The notes beneath the pieces are model-generated. The model had not been told where the DNA came from. It did no database searches and saw only the letters and a program-made list of their open reading frames with translations. This document shows, in pieces, positions 7,622 to 15,504 of a DNA stretch of 32,876 bases; positions within the stretch are counted from its first letter, which is position 1, and the number at the start of each line of letters is the position of its first letter. Both the position numbers and the translations under genes were made by a program. This DNA is from Egibacter sp. (GTDB taxonomy: Bacteria; Actinomycetota; Nitriliruptoria; Euzebyales; Egibacteraceae): assembly GCA_003553795.1 (NCBI GenBank), contig PWFH01000193.1:1-32876 (forward strand), read 5' to 3'.

Positions 7622-8419
7622 ATGCGCGTGCGGGCAGCCCGGCAGCGCCACGGCCTGGCCGCGTCAGCGGCGGTCCTCCTCGCGCTCGTGCTCGTGCTGG
7701 GCGCCCTGCCGACGAGCCCCGCGGCCGCCTCCGGCCACGCCGAGGGCCACCTTCTCGCCCGGCACAACGAGGCGCGCTCGGGCGCCGGGCTCGCGCCCCT
7801 GCAGGCCGACGGGGGCCTGGCCTCGGTCGCGCGGTCGTGGTCGGCGCAGATGCGCGACGCCTACGAGTCCGACGGGGACCGCAACGGGGCGCTGCGCCAC
7901 AACCCCTCCCTGGCCGCGCAGCTGCCCGGCGGCTTCCAGCGCGCCGGCGAGAACGTCGGCTACACCGTGCTCACCGATGCCTCGGAGACCGAGCTCGCAG
8001 GCCGCCTCCACGACGCCTACATGAGCTCGCCCGGCCACCGCGCCAACGTGCTCGGCGACTTCAACCGGGCCGGCGTCGGCATCGTCTCCGCCTCCGACGG
8101 GACGATGTGGTCGACGGTCGTCTTCGCCCTCGTCGCCGACGAGCCCGCACCCGAGCCGGAGCCTGAGCCTGAGCCAGCACCCGAGCCCGAGCCCGAGCCC
8201 GAGCCCGCACCTGAGCCCGAGCCCGCACCCGAGCCCGAGCCCGAGCCCGAGCCGGTCACCGCCGCGTCGCTCTTCGATGACGGTTGGCCCGAGGGCTACC
8301 TCGCGCCGGGGGCGGCCGACGCCGAGACCCTGCTGCCCGGGGCCCGCGACGCCCGCCTCGTGAGCCTGCTGCGCGCGGTGCCCGACCGGCTCCTCCACCT
8401 CACGCGGTATCCGCAGTAG
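7622..8419 (+). CDS. Secreted CAP/SCP-domain protein with Pro-Glu linker
   Basis: A 265-residue exported protein. A signal peptide (residues 1-36: basic start, hydrophobic core, small residues before SGHAEG) is followed by a CAP (SCP/PR-1) domain (about 40-172) with [16 protein letters not shown] and [18 protein letters not shown]. Next is a 38-residue run made almost only of Pro, Glu and Ala, then a 50-residue C-terminal segment. Bacterial CAP proteins are extracellular; several are linked to wall, spore or host interaction, but a reaction is rarely known. The PE-rich part is probably a stiff linker through the wall. GGAGAGGAG precedes the ATG. The 3' end overlaps the convergent EAL remnant by about 20 bases. 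Confidence 0.9.
   Translation: MRVRAARQRHGLAASAAVLLALVLVLGALPTSPAAASGHAEGHLLARHNEARSGAGLAPLQADGGLASVARSWSAQMRDAYESDGDRNGALRHNPSLAAQLPGGFQRAGENVGYTVLTDASETELAGRLHDAYMSSPGHRANVLGDFNRAGVGIVSASDGTMWSTVVFALVADEPAPEPEPEPEPAPEPEPEPEPAPEPEPAPEPEPEPEPVTAASLFDDGWPEGYLAPGAADAETLLPGARDARLVSLLRAVPDRLLHLTRYPQ
8141..8254 (+). repeat. Coding low-complexity repeat (Glu-Pro / Ala-Pro)
   Basis: In-frame six-base units GAGCCC, GAGCCT and GCACCC encode 38 residues of EP and AP inside the CAP-domain gene. Such tracts can change length by slippage without losing frame when whole units are gained or lost. Confidence 0.85.
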
Positions 8420-8800
8420 CCCCGCGCGGCAGCGCGCCGTCGGCGAGCTGGCGCGGGGCGACGTTGACGGCGAACACCGTCGTGCGGTCCTCGGGGTGGC
8501 GCGCGCGCCACGCCGAGGCCTGCCGGCAGGCCTCGGTGAGCACCCACCGGCCGAGCGGCACGGTGAGCCCGCTGACCTCGGCGGTGTCGAGGAACGCCGC
8601 GGGGGTGAGCAGGCCGCGCTCGGGGTGCTGCCAGCGAACGAGCGCCTCGAGGCCGAACGGCCGACCCGTGGCGAGGCGCGGTCGATGCCGGGTTGCCGGA
8701 CGGGCGCGCGCTCCCCGCCGGGGATGCCGCAGCGCAGCGCGTTGGTGAGCACGAGCCGTCGGTGGGCCTCGACGCGCGCCTGCTCGGCGTGCAGCGGCCC
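8400..8800 (-). pseudogene. Degraded EAL-domain (c-di-GMP phosphodiesterase) remnant
   Basis: The minus strand between 8660 and 8410 encodes an unmistakable EAL start, GLEALVRWQHPERGLL, followed by PLGRWVLTEACRQASAW and NVAPRQLADG, then a stop after only about 80 domain residues, where about 240 are usual. The part just before it (8800-8690), AHRRLVLTNALRCGIPGGE, matches the helix that normally joins GGDEF to EAL domains but lies in another frame. A frameshift around 8665-8685 separates them. The metal-binding and catalytic residues beyond the first Glu are missing, so it cannot be active. The 3' end runs into the CAP gene. I could not trace a GGDEF domain upstream. Confidence 0.65.
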
Positions 8801-8961
8801 GATCGTGGTGGGGTCCTGGAGCCGGCGCCCGTCCGGCCCGCCGCCGTGCACGCCCACCGTTGCCGCCAGCCACCCGCCCTCCGCGCCTGACCCGCGAGCC
8901 CGTCCTGCCCGTCGGCCGTTGACCGCCTCGGCTCGAAGCCCGCCTGCACGCGAGGGCAGGG

Positions 8962-9585
8962 TCAACCACGCCTCGCGCGGCGCTGCCACCAGAGCCACCC
9001 GCCGAGTCCCACCACGGCGACGATCGTGAGCAGCAGGGCGTTGGTCTCGACGAGGTCGGCGATGGCGGCGAGGGGCAGCGGCACCACCCCGACGAGGAGC
9101 ACGAAGGCCGTCACCGACCACAGCGTGCCGAGGCCCTTGAGCAGGAGGAAGCGCCGCACCGGCGTGCCGACGACGCCGAAGACCGCGCTGAGCAGTGGCT
9201 GGGGCACGAGGACGATGACGACGTCGCGCACGCGCCACCAGCGCTCGTCGACGCCCTCGAGCGCCGCGAGGGGGTCGTGCCCGCGTCGCGCGTACCACGC
9301 GAGGGCCCGGGGCCCGAGCACACGGCCCGCGGCGAAGGCGAGGACCTCCCCCGCCCAGCGCCGCAGCACGGCGATCGCGATGATCGTCACGGGGTCGAGC
9401 CGCGTCGTGGCGAGCGCCATCTGGGCGTAGGAGGCCTGGACGACGAGCAGGAGCTCGGGCGAGATCCGCAGGAGCAATGGCGTGAAGGCGTTGCCGACGA
9501 TCGCCGCGGCCACGGACAGCGCGACGAGCGCAGCGACGATGGCCTGCGTCCTCGTGGTGGCCTGGGGCGGTGCGAGTGTGCCCAC
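8962..9585 (-). CDS. Membrane protein, possibly DedA/SNARE-associated family
   Basis: A 207-residue protein with about five hydrophobic stretches. The middle part (LRRWAGEVLAFAAGRVLGPRALAWYARRG) resembles the conserved core of DedA/TVP38 (VTT-domain) proteins, which act as lipid scramblases or flippases in the membrane. The match is partial, so the family is tentative. The C-terminus ends in a helix and a short Arg-rich tail (WWQRRARRG). GTG at 9585 is the most upstream sensible start; its ribosome site is weak. Divergent from menB with about 180 bases between. TACCGT at 9679-9674 on its strand could be its -10. Confidence 0.6.
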   Translation of the reverse strand: MGTLAPPQATTRTQAIVAALVALSVAAAIVGNAFTPLLLRISPELLLVVQASYAQMALATTRLDPVTIIAIAVLRRWAGEVLAFAAGRVLGPRALAWYARRGHDPLAALEGVDERWWRVRDVVIVLVPQPLLSAVFGVVGTPVRRFLLLKGLGTLWSVTAFVLLVGVVPLPLAAIADLVETNALLLTIVAVVGLGGWLWWQRRARRG

Positions 9586-9723
9586 GCCGCCCGCCCCGTC
9601 GGGCAGGCGCGCGTGGTCCTGGTGTGCGGGGATCGTCGATCACCTCGTCGCGGGTGGGGCGGCGCCTGCGGCGACGGTAGCCGATCGACCCGCCGGCGGC
9701 AGCGCGGCCGGGCTCCTGCGGCG

Positions 9724-9729
9724 TAGCCT
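9724..9729 (+). promoter_or_regulatory. -10 box of menB
   Basis: TAGCCT, a TAnnnT hexamer in otherwise GC-rich non-coding DNA, ends 36 bases before the menB ATG. No clear -35 element was seen. Confidence 0.5.
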
Positions 9730-9765
9730 GCTGCTCCCACCCACGCCCGAGGCAGGAGTGCGCCG

Positions 9766-10650
9766 ATGGTCTCCGCGCTGTTCGATCCCGAGGCCTACGA
9801 GCCCGTCGAGGGCTTCACCGACCTCACCGACGTCACGTACCACCGCGCCCGCGACGCCGGCGTCGTGCGCGTCGCCTTCGACCGGCCCGAGGTCCGCAAC
9901 GCCTTCCGTCCCCACACCGTCGACGAGCTCTACCGCGCGCTCGACGACGCCCGGCAGCGCGCCGACGTCGGCTGCGTGCTCCTCACCGGCAACGGGCCCT
10001 CCCCCCGCGACGGGGGCTGGGCGTTCTCCTCCGGCGGCGACCAGCGCATCCGCGGGCGCGACGGCTACCGCTACGGCGACGGCGACCTCGCGCGCACCGG
10101 GCGGCTGCACATCCTCGAGGTCCAGCGCCTCGTGCGCTTCATGCCCAAGACCGTCATCGCCGTCGTGCCCGGCTGGGCCGCCGGCGGAGGGCACTCGCTG
10201 CACGTCGTCTGCGACCTCACCCTGGCCTCGGCCGAGCACGCGCGCTTCAAGCAGACCGACCTCGACGTCGCGAGCGTCGACGCCGGCTACGGCTCGGCCT
10301 ACCTCGCGAGCCAGATCGGCCAGAAGCGGGCACGGGAGGTCTTCCTGCTCGGGCGGGCCTACACCGCCGAGGAGGCGGTGGCGATGGGCATGGCCAACGC
10401 CGCGGTGCCCCACGAGGAGCTCGAGACGGTCGCCCTCGAGTGGGGCCGTCGCGCCTGCGCCGTCTCACCGACCGCCCAGCGTCTCTTCAAGTTCGCGATG
10501 AACCTCCCCGACGATGGCCTCGTTGGCCAGCAGCTCCTCGCCGGGGAGGCCACCCGCCTGCTCTACGGCACCGACGAGGCCGCCGAGGGCCGCGACGCCT
10601 TCCTCGACAAGCGGACCCCGGACTGGTCGGCCCACCCGTACCACTTCTAG
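9766..10650 (+). CDS. menB: 1,4-dihydroxy-2-naphthoyl-CoA synthase
   Basis: Full-length MenB (294 residues) of the crotonase fold. It closes the second ring in menaquinone synthesis, turning o-succinylbenzoyl-CoA into 1,4-dihydroxy-2-naphthoyl-CoA. Seen: RPEVRNAFRPHTVDEL, FSSGGDQRIRG, the oxyanion segment PGWAAGGGHSLHVVCDLTLAS, DAGYGSAYLASQIGQKRAREVFLLGR and the typical C-terminus RTPDWSAHPYHF. The loop before DAGYG reads QTDLDVASV, with the Asp found in bicarbonate-independent (type II) MenB rather than the Gly of the E. coli type; this is inference from known types. GGCAGGAG lies upstream of the ATG. No other men gene is in the window. Its stop overlaps that of the convergent ggt gene inside one CTAG. 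Confidence 0.96.
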   Translation: MVSALFDPEAYEPVEGFTDLTDVTYHRARDAGVVRVAFDRPEVRNAFRPHTVDELYRALDDARQRADVGCVLLTGNGPSPRDGGWAFSSGGDQRIRGRDGYRYGDGDLARTGRLHILEVQRLVRFMPKTVIAVVPGWAAGGGHSLHVVCDLTLASAEHARFKQTDLDVASVDAGYGSAYLASQIGQKRAREVFLLGRAYTAEEAVAMGMANAAVPHEELETVALEWGRRACAVSPTAQRLFKFAMNLPDDGLVGQQLLAGEATRLLYGTDEAAEGRDAFLDKRTPDWSAHPYHF

Positions 10651-12110
10651 GCGACCGCGACGGTCCCGCCGCGGCGCGCGTCGCCGGCCGCGTCACCGTC
10701 GATGGCCACGGCGTGGACCCCGCCGAAGTAGAGGTCGCGGCGCGCCCAGTGGTTGACCGGCCGGTGCGCGGCGAGGGCGGCGCAGACCTCGGCGCCGATC
10801 GCCGGCTCGGCCTGCAGGGTGGCCCCGTCCCAGTGGACCCGCGGGGCGTCGATGGCCTCAGCCAGGCCCAGCCGCCCGTCGACGAGGTTGACGACGACCT
10901 GGGTCAGCGCGCTGCGGATGCGCTCGCTGCCGCCACTGCCGAGGGCGACGTCGGCGGCCCCGGGGCGCACGAGCAGCGAGGGCGCCATCATCGAGCCGAC
11001 GCGCTCGCCGGCCGGCGCGGCGTGGAAGCCGTCGGGGTGGAGGTCGGCCTCGCCCATGATGTTGTTCGCCATGACCCCGGTGCCGGCGAGGAAGACGCCG
11101 CTGCAGCTTCCGTTGGAGGTCGTCATCGCCGCGAGGTTGCCGTCGGCGTCGGCGACGCTGACGTGGGTCGTGCCGCGGCTCGAGCGCAGACGCCCGTCGA
11201 CGTGGCTGGCGGTGACCTCCTCGAGGACGCCCGCGAGGCGCTCCAGCGCGCCGACGCTGCCGAGCGGCTCGGCAGGCCCAGCGGCGTCGAGCGCGGCGAG
11301 GGCGTGCCCCACGAGTGCGCCACCGAACGACGGCGGCGGGTTCGTGACGAGCCGCGCCTCGCGGTAGGCCACCCGGGACGGCTCGCGCTCGACGACGGCG
11401 TACGCCGCGAGGTCCTCGGCGGTGAGCAGCCCACCGGCCTCGCCGACCTCCTCGGCGATGCGAGCGGCGAGGCCGGGCTCGTCGAAGCCGCGGATCTCCC
11501 CGCTGGCCACGCGGTCGAGGAACGCCGCGAGGTCGGGGTGGGCGACACGGTCGGTCGGGCCGACGAGGCGCCCGCCGGGGGCATAGCGGGCGCGGCCCTG
11601 CGCGCGCAAGGTGAAGATCGCCTCGAGCAGGCGCACGACCGCGACCTGCTCGCCGCCGAGGACGACCCCCTCGGCGGCGAGGCGCCGCGCCGGGGTGACG
11701 ACCTCGGCGAGGCCGAGGCGGCCGAGGCGGCGGTGCACGTGGAGGTAGCCGGGCAGGCAGCCGGGCACGGCGATCGCCCCGGCGCCGACGTTGAAGACCT
11801 GGTCGGCGCCACCGAAGCGCACGGTGACCGGGGTGAACTCCCCGGCGTGCACCGCGCCCGGCAGGCCCCGGCCAGGCGTGTCGACGAAGAAGTCGAAGAG
11901 GACCTCCTCGCCCTCGGCAGTGCGGGCGAGCAGGAAGCCGCCACCGGCGAGGCTCGTGAGACCCGGCTCGGCGATCGCCCCAGCGAAGCCGGCGGCCACC
12001 GCGGCGTCGTAGGCGTTGCCTCCGCGCTCGAGGACCTCGGCGGCAGCCGCCGCCGTCGCAGGATGCCCGGCGGCGACGACCCCGCGCTCGAATGTCCGCT
12101 CGCCGGCCAT
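10647..12110 (-). CDS. ggt: Gamma-glutamyltransferase family protein
   Basis: A 487-residue Ntn-hydrolase of the gamma-glutamyltransferase family, which transfers or hydrolyses the gamma-glutamyl group of glutathione-like peptides after self-cleavage into two subunits. The N-terminus ASxxPLAT-like part is seen as AAGHPATAAAAAEVLERGGNAYDAAVA (residues 13-39). The cleavage and catalytic Thr is Thr314 in GTTHVSVADADGN, and NNIMGE, GERVGSMMAPSLL and LGSGGSERIRSA follow. It is shorter than the usual 530-580 residues and has no signal peptide, so it is probably cytoplasmic, unlike E. coli Ggt. The ATG at 12110 follows AAAGGG. The TAGCGT box at 12151 gives it its own promoter even though the MFS gene upstream is on the same strand. 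Confidence 0.9.
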   Translation of the reverse strand: MAGERTFERGVVAAGHPATAAAAAEVLERGGNAYDAAVAAGFAGAIAEPGLTSLAGGGFLLARTAEGEEVLFDFFVDTPGRGLPGAVHAGEFTPVTVRFGGADQVFNVGAGAIAVPGCLPGYLHVHRRLGRLGLAEVVTPARRLAAEGVVLGGEQVAVVRLLEAIFTLRAQGRARYAPGGRLVGPTDRVAHPDLAAFLDRVASGEIRGFDEPGLAARIAEEVGEAGGLLTAEDLAAYAVVEREPSRVAYREARLVTNPPPSFGGALVGHALAALDAAGPAEPLGSVGALERLAGVLEEVTASHVDGRLRSSRGTTHVSVADADGNLAAMTTSNGSCSGVFLAGTGVMANNIMGEADLHPDGFHAAPAGERVGSMMAPSLLVRPGAADVALGSGGSERIRSALTQVVVNLVDGRLGLAEAIDAPRVHWDGATLQAEPAIGAEVCAALAAHRPVNHWARRDLYFGGVHAVAIDGDAAGDARRGGTVAVA

Positions 12111-12145
12111 GCCCACACCCTTTCCCCGCCCTCGTGGCGAGCGGC

Positions 12146-12151
12146 ACGCTA
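12146..12151 (-). promoter_or_regulatory. -10 box of ggt
   Basis: On the minus strand TAGCGT (12151-12146) lies 35 bases before the ggt ATG, in the gap after the MFS gene. No -35 was recognised. Confidence 0.45.
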
Positions 12152-12192
12152 GCCCATGCCCGCCCGCTGCGGGGCCACCGGGCGGCGCGGCC

Positions 12193-13602
12193 TCAGCCGG
12201 TGGGATCCGGTGGCAGGTCGGCGCTGCTCGTGCGGTGGCCGGGGGCGTGCGACAGCCCGCTGCGGCGCCGCGGACCCCGCCGGGGCCGCCGGCTGCCGGC
12301 CGCGCGCCGGTGCCCCGGCACGGAGGGCTCACGCCACCCACCGCGATGGCGCCGCGTCGGGCGGACCACCGAGGCCACCGCGACGGTGCGGGCGAGCACG
12401 GCGAAGGCCACCGCCGGGCGCTGGCGCGGCGCCATCGGCCGGACCGTCATGCGGTGCAGCGCGTAGACGCCGACGAGGAGGTAGGAGACCGCGAGGGTCG
12501 AGAACAGCCCGGAGGGGCCGACGAGCGACATCGCCGCCGACGCGAGCAGCGGCCCGACGATCGAACCGGCGCCGGCGGCGAGGACGAGCGTCGCGCTCGC
12601 GCCGATCATCTGCTCGCGGGTGAGCCAGTCGTTGGTGTGGGCGATCGACAGCGAGTACAGCGGCCAGGCGAGGGCGCCGAAGAGGCCTGCGGCGGCGAAG
12701 AGCCCGAGGCCCGTGGGCCCCGATATCGCGATGAGCGCGGCGACGCCCGCCGCGGCGAGGGCCGCCGCGGCGATGACGCTGCGCCGGTCGCGGCGGTCGG
12801 AGATCCGCGACAGCGGCATCTGCAGCACGACGCCGCCGAGGATGCACAGCGCCATGAACGCCGCGGTCTGCTCCACGCTGTGGCCGGTCCCCGTCGCGTA
12901 GACCGCGCCGAGGCCGATGACCGCGCTGTGGGCGAGCCCAGCGCCGGCAGCCCCGACGACGCCGAGCGGCGCAGCGGCGAGCACCGCGCGCAGCCCCATC
13001 GGACTCGGCTCGGTGATGTGTGGGGTGCTGCGCGCCCCCAGGGCGATGGGCACGAGGGCGAGGGAGATGAGGATCGAGGCGAGCAGGAAGAGCTCGATGC
13101 CACCGGGGTCGGCGGTGACGAGGAGGACCTGCCCGCCGCCGAGGCCGACCGCCGTCACGATCGCGTAGAGGCCGAGGACCCGCCCGCGGGTCTCGTTCGT
13201 CGCGAGGTCGTTGAGCCAGCTCTCGACGACGACGTAGAGCCCGGCGACCGCGAGCCCGGTGAGCGCCCGCACGAGCGACCAGCTCACCGGGTGGATCGTG
13301 AGCAGGTGGACGAGGACCGAGGCGGAGGCCAGGGAGGCCAGCGCGGCGAAGACGCGCACGTGGCCGACCGCGCGCACGACCGACGGGCCCCACCAGGTGC
13401 CCGCGACGAAGCCGGCGTAGTAGCTCGCGGCGATGAGGCCGAGCGCAGCATCGCTGAAGGACTCGAGGCTGCCGCGCAGGCTGATGAGGCTGCCCTGCAG
13501 ACCGCCCGAGAGCATCATGAGCAGCAGCCCGGCGAAGACGACCCCGGCGCCGGCTACGGGCAGGGGACGACGGTGGGTCGTGGGCACGAGGGGGAGGGAC
13601 AT
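12193..13602 (-). CDS. YcaD-like MFS transporter with basic C-terminal extension
   Basis: A 469-residue MFS carrier. Twelve hydrophobic segments span about residues 15-395. The segment VVESWLNDLATNETRGRVLGLYAI and HSVEQTAAFMALCILGGVVLQMPLSRISDRRDRRSV are typical of the YcaD-type MFS group, whose substrates are unknown. After the last helix a tail of about 70 residues is rich in Arg, Pro and Gly (from about residue 400) and has no recognisable domain; it may be real or the result of a lost stop. The ATG at 13602 follows a GAGG site and begins a good N-terminus (MSLPLVPTTHRR). A TACGCT box at 13729 could be its promoter, leaving a long leader of about 110 bases. Confidence 0.85.
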   Translation of the reverse strand: MSLPLVPTTHRRPLPVAGAGVVFAGLLLMMLSGGLQGSLISLRGSLESFSDAALGLIAASYYAGFVAGTWWGPSVVRAVGHVRVFAALASLASASVLVHLLTIHPVSWSLVRALTGLAVAGLYVVVESWLNDLATNETRGRVLGLYAIVTAVGLGGGQVLLVTADPGGIELFLLASILISLALVPIALGARSTPHITEPSPMGLRAVLAAAPLGVVGAAGAGLAHSAVIGLGAVYATGTGHSVEQTAAFMALCILGGVVLQMPLSRISDRRDRRSVIAAAALAAAGVAALIAISGPTGLGLFAAAGLFGALAWPLYSLSIAHTNDWLTREQMIGASATLVLAAGAGSIVGPLLASAAMSLVGPSGLFSTLAVSYLLVGVYALHRMTVRPMAPRQRPAVAFAVLARTVAVASVVRPTRRHRGGWREPSVPGHRRAAGSRRPRRGPRRRSGLSHAPGHRTSSADLPPDPTG

Positions 13603-13723
13603 GGGGCGCCTCGCGAGGGGGGACGAGTCCGACGCGCGGGGCCGGGGCCTCGCGCTGCGGCGGGAGGTGGTCGGGATGGGCCCTGAGCGGGCGTGTCCGC
13701 TGCCGTGGGGGCGGTGCCCGGGC

Positions 13724-13729
13724 AGCGTA
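13724..13729 (-). promoter_or_regulatory. Possible -10 box of the YcaD-like gene
   Basis: TACGCT on the minus strand, in the 230-base gap between the divergent MFS and hydrolase genes. CCCACG (13733-13738) and CGTGGG (13749-13754) form an inverted repeat just upstream that might be an operator. Weak evidence. Confidence 0.35.
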
Positions 13730-13833
13730 GGTCCCACGTCGGCCCCACCGTGGGCGCACTTGACCTGCCCCCTGGTGTCCCCCCGGCCGGGCCCGCGGCG
13801 CCCGCCGCCAGCGCTGGCGCGACGGTGTGCCCG

Positions 13834-14688
13834 ATGCGCCAGGCGGGGAAGGCTCGCGGCGTGCGTCCGACGCTCGTGATCCTGCTGGTCGTGGCGGTGC
13901 TGCTCGCGCTCGCCTGGGGTGGGCAGCGCCGGCTCATCTACCTGCCGATGCCCGCTGACGTCCCCCCGATCGACGAGGCACTTCCGGGGGCCCGCGAGCT
14001 CACCCTGGCCACCGACGACGGCCTCGACCTCGACGCGTGGCTCGCGCCCCCCACCGACGACGACCTCGGCGTCGGCGTGCTCGTCGCCAACGGCAATGCC
14101 GGGCACCGCGGGCTGCGCGCGCCCCTGGCCGAGGCCCTGCGCGAGCGCGGGCTCACCGTCCTGCTCTTCGACTACCGCGGCTACGCGGCCAACCCCGGGC
14201 GGCCGAGCGAGGAGGGCCTGCTCGCCGACGCCCGCGCGGCGCGCGCGGCGCTGCTCGAGGCCACCGACCTCGAGGCCGACGCGCTCCTCTACTACGGCGA
14301 GTCGATCGGCACCGGGGTCGTCACCGCCCTGGCGACCGAGGCGCCCCCGGGCGGGCTCGTGCTGCGCTCGCCGTTCCCCGAGCTCGCCGACGTCGGCCGG
14401 CGGCACTACCCGTTCCTGCCCGTGCGCACCCTGCTGCGCGACCGCTACCCGCTCGCCGAGCAGCTCGCCGGCATCGAGGTGCCGGTCACCGTCGTCTACG
14501 GCGAGGACGACCGCATCGTGCCGCCCGAGCTCAGCCGGCAGGCCGCAGCAGCCGCGCCCGACCTCCACGACGTCGTCGCGGTGCCCGGCGGGCACAACGA
14601 CCGCGCGCTGCTCGACGGCGAGGCGCTCGTCGACGCCGTCGAGCGCCTCGCCGTCGCGATCGCCCCGCCCACCGGCGAACGCCCCTGA
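13834..14688 (+). CDS. Membrane-anchored alpha/beta hydrolase (BEM46/ABHD13-like)
   Basis: A 284-residue hydrolase with an N-terminal membrane helix (about residues 12-28) and an alpha/beta hydrolase fold. The nucleophile elbow is GESIG with Ser157; the acid is in the strand-turn VVYGEDDRIVP (Asp225/226); the His is in PGGHND near residue 255. The opening GNAGHRGLR and FDYRGYAANPGRPSEEGL are typical of the BEM46/ABHD13 group, whose members are esterase- or thioesterase-like with unknown natural substrates. ATG at 13834 is chosen because it directly precedes the basic start of the anchor; a longer frame from 13693 would add a low-complexity leader. Convergent with the O-methyltransferase. Confidence 0.85.
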   Translation: MRQAGKARGVRPTLVILLVVAVLLALAWGGQRRLIYLPMPADVPPIDEALPGARELTLATDDGLDLDAWLAPPTDDDLGVGVLVANGNAGHRGLRAPLAEALRERGLTVLLFDYRGYAANPGRPSEEGLLADARAARAALLEATDLEADALLYYGESIGTGVVTALATEAPPGGLVLRSPFPELADVGRRHYPFLPVRTLLRDRYPLAEQLAGIEVPVTVVYGEDDRIVPPELSRQAAAAAPDLHDVVAVPGGHNDRALLDGEALVDAVERLAVAIAPPTGERP

Positions 14689-14728
14689 GCGCGCCGCCCG
14701 GGTCGCGGAGCCGCGCGGGTTCGTGGCC

Positions 14729-15400
14729 TCACCGCGGCCCGCGCACGACCGCCACGGCGATGCCGTCGTGGCGCTTGCGCCCGACGATCTGGAGGAACGC
14801 CGTCTCGAGGCGGGGGTCGCCAGCGAGGGCGGCGTTGAAGCGCCGGATGCCCTCGACGTCCTCGTCGCGGGTGGGCAGGGCGACGCGCCCACCGCGCACG
14901 ACGTTGTCGGCGACGAGGACCGCGCCGGGTCGGGTCAGCCGCAGCGACGCCTCGAGGTACTCGGGGTAGGAGGCCTTGTCGGCGTCGATGAAGACGAGGT
15001 CGAACGGTCCGGCGGGATCGCCCTCGAGCGCCTCCATGAGCGCGAGCGCCCGGCCGACGCGCACCTCGACGCGCTCGGCGAGGCCGGCGTCGGCGAGGTT
15101 GGCACGGGCCACCGCGGCGTGGGCGGGGTCGAGCTCGAGGGTGACGAGCCGGCCGTCGGCGGGCAGGGCGCGCGCGAGGCAGATCGCGCTGTAGCCGCCG
15201 AGGGTGCCGACCTCGAGGACCCGGCGCGCGCGGCAGGCCGCGACGAGCACCGCGAGCAGCCGACCCACCCCCGGAGCGATCTGGATGCGCGGCAGGCCCG
15301 CGGCGTGCGAGCGCTCGAGGGCGGCCTCGAGGTCGGGGTCGTCGTCGCCGAAGAGCCCCTCGAGGTAGGCGTCGACGTCGCCGTAGCCCAGCACCGCCAC
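14729..15400 (-). CDS. Cation-dependent O-methyltransferase (type 3, catechol-OMT-like)
   Basis: A 223-residue SAM-dependent methyltransferase of the small, metal-dependent O-methyltransferase family. Motif I is EVGTLGGYSAICLARAL; the metal-binding Asp is in LVFIDADKASYPEY; the second metal site is VADNVVRGGRV; the C-terminus has GRKRHDGIAVAVV. Family members methylate catechol-like phenolic hydroxyls; the substrate here is unknown. The GTG at 15400 is preferred because GGAGG lies eight bases upstream; ATG at 15430 would add ten residues. No biosynthetic cluster is beside it. It lies downstream of, and on the same strand as, the sucrose phosphorylase gene, about 100 bases away. Confidence 0.9.
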   Translation of the reverse strand: MAVLGYGDVDAYLEGLFGDDDPDLEAALERSHAAGLPRIQIAPGVGRLLAVLVAACRARRVLEVGTLGGYSAICLARALPADGRLVTLELDPAHAAVARANLADAGLAERVEVRVGRALALMEALEGDPAGPFDLVFIDADKASYPEYLEASLRLTRPGAVLVADNVVRGGRVALPTRDEDVEGIRRFNAALAGDPRLETAFLQIVGRKRHDGIAVAVVRGPR

Positions 15401-15504
15401 CGTGACCACCTCCGGGCGCCGTGCCCGCATCCGGAGGGTACCCAGGCGCGGCGCCGGCCCCCCACCGGGCCTGCACCGCGCTGCCCGCCCCGACGTCGGC
15501 GAGC

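Noticed and set aside
13733-13754. CCCACG/CGTGGG inverted repeat as an operator
   Set aside because: Short arms and a ten-base spacer in very GC-rich DNA; kept only as a remark under the promoter entry.
15430-15442. GGGTACCC palindrome upstream of the O-methyltransferase as a fourth operator
   Set aside because: The half-sites are in the opposite order and have no four-base spacer, so it does not fit the TACCC-N4-GGGTA form.
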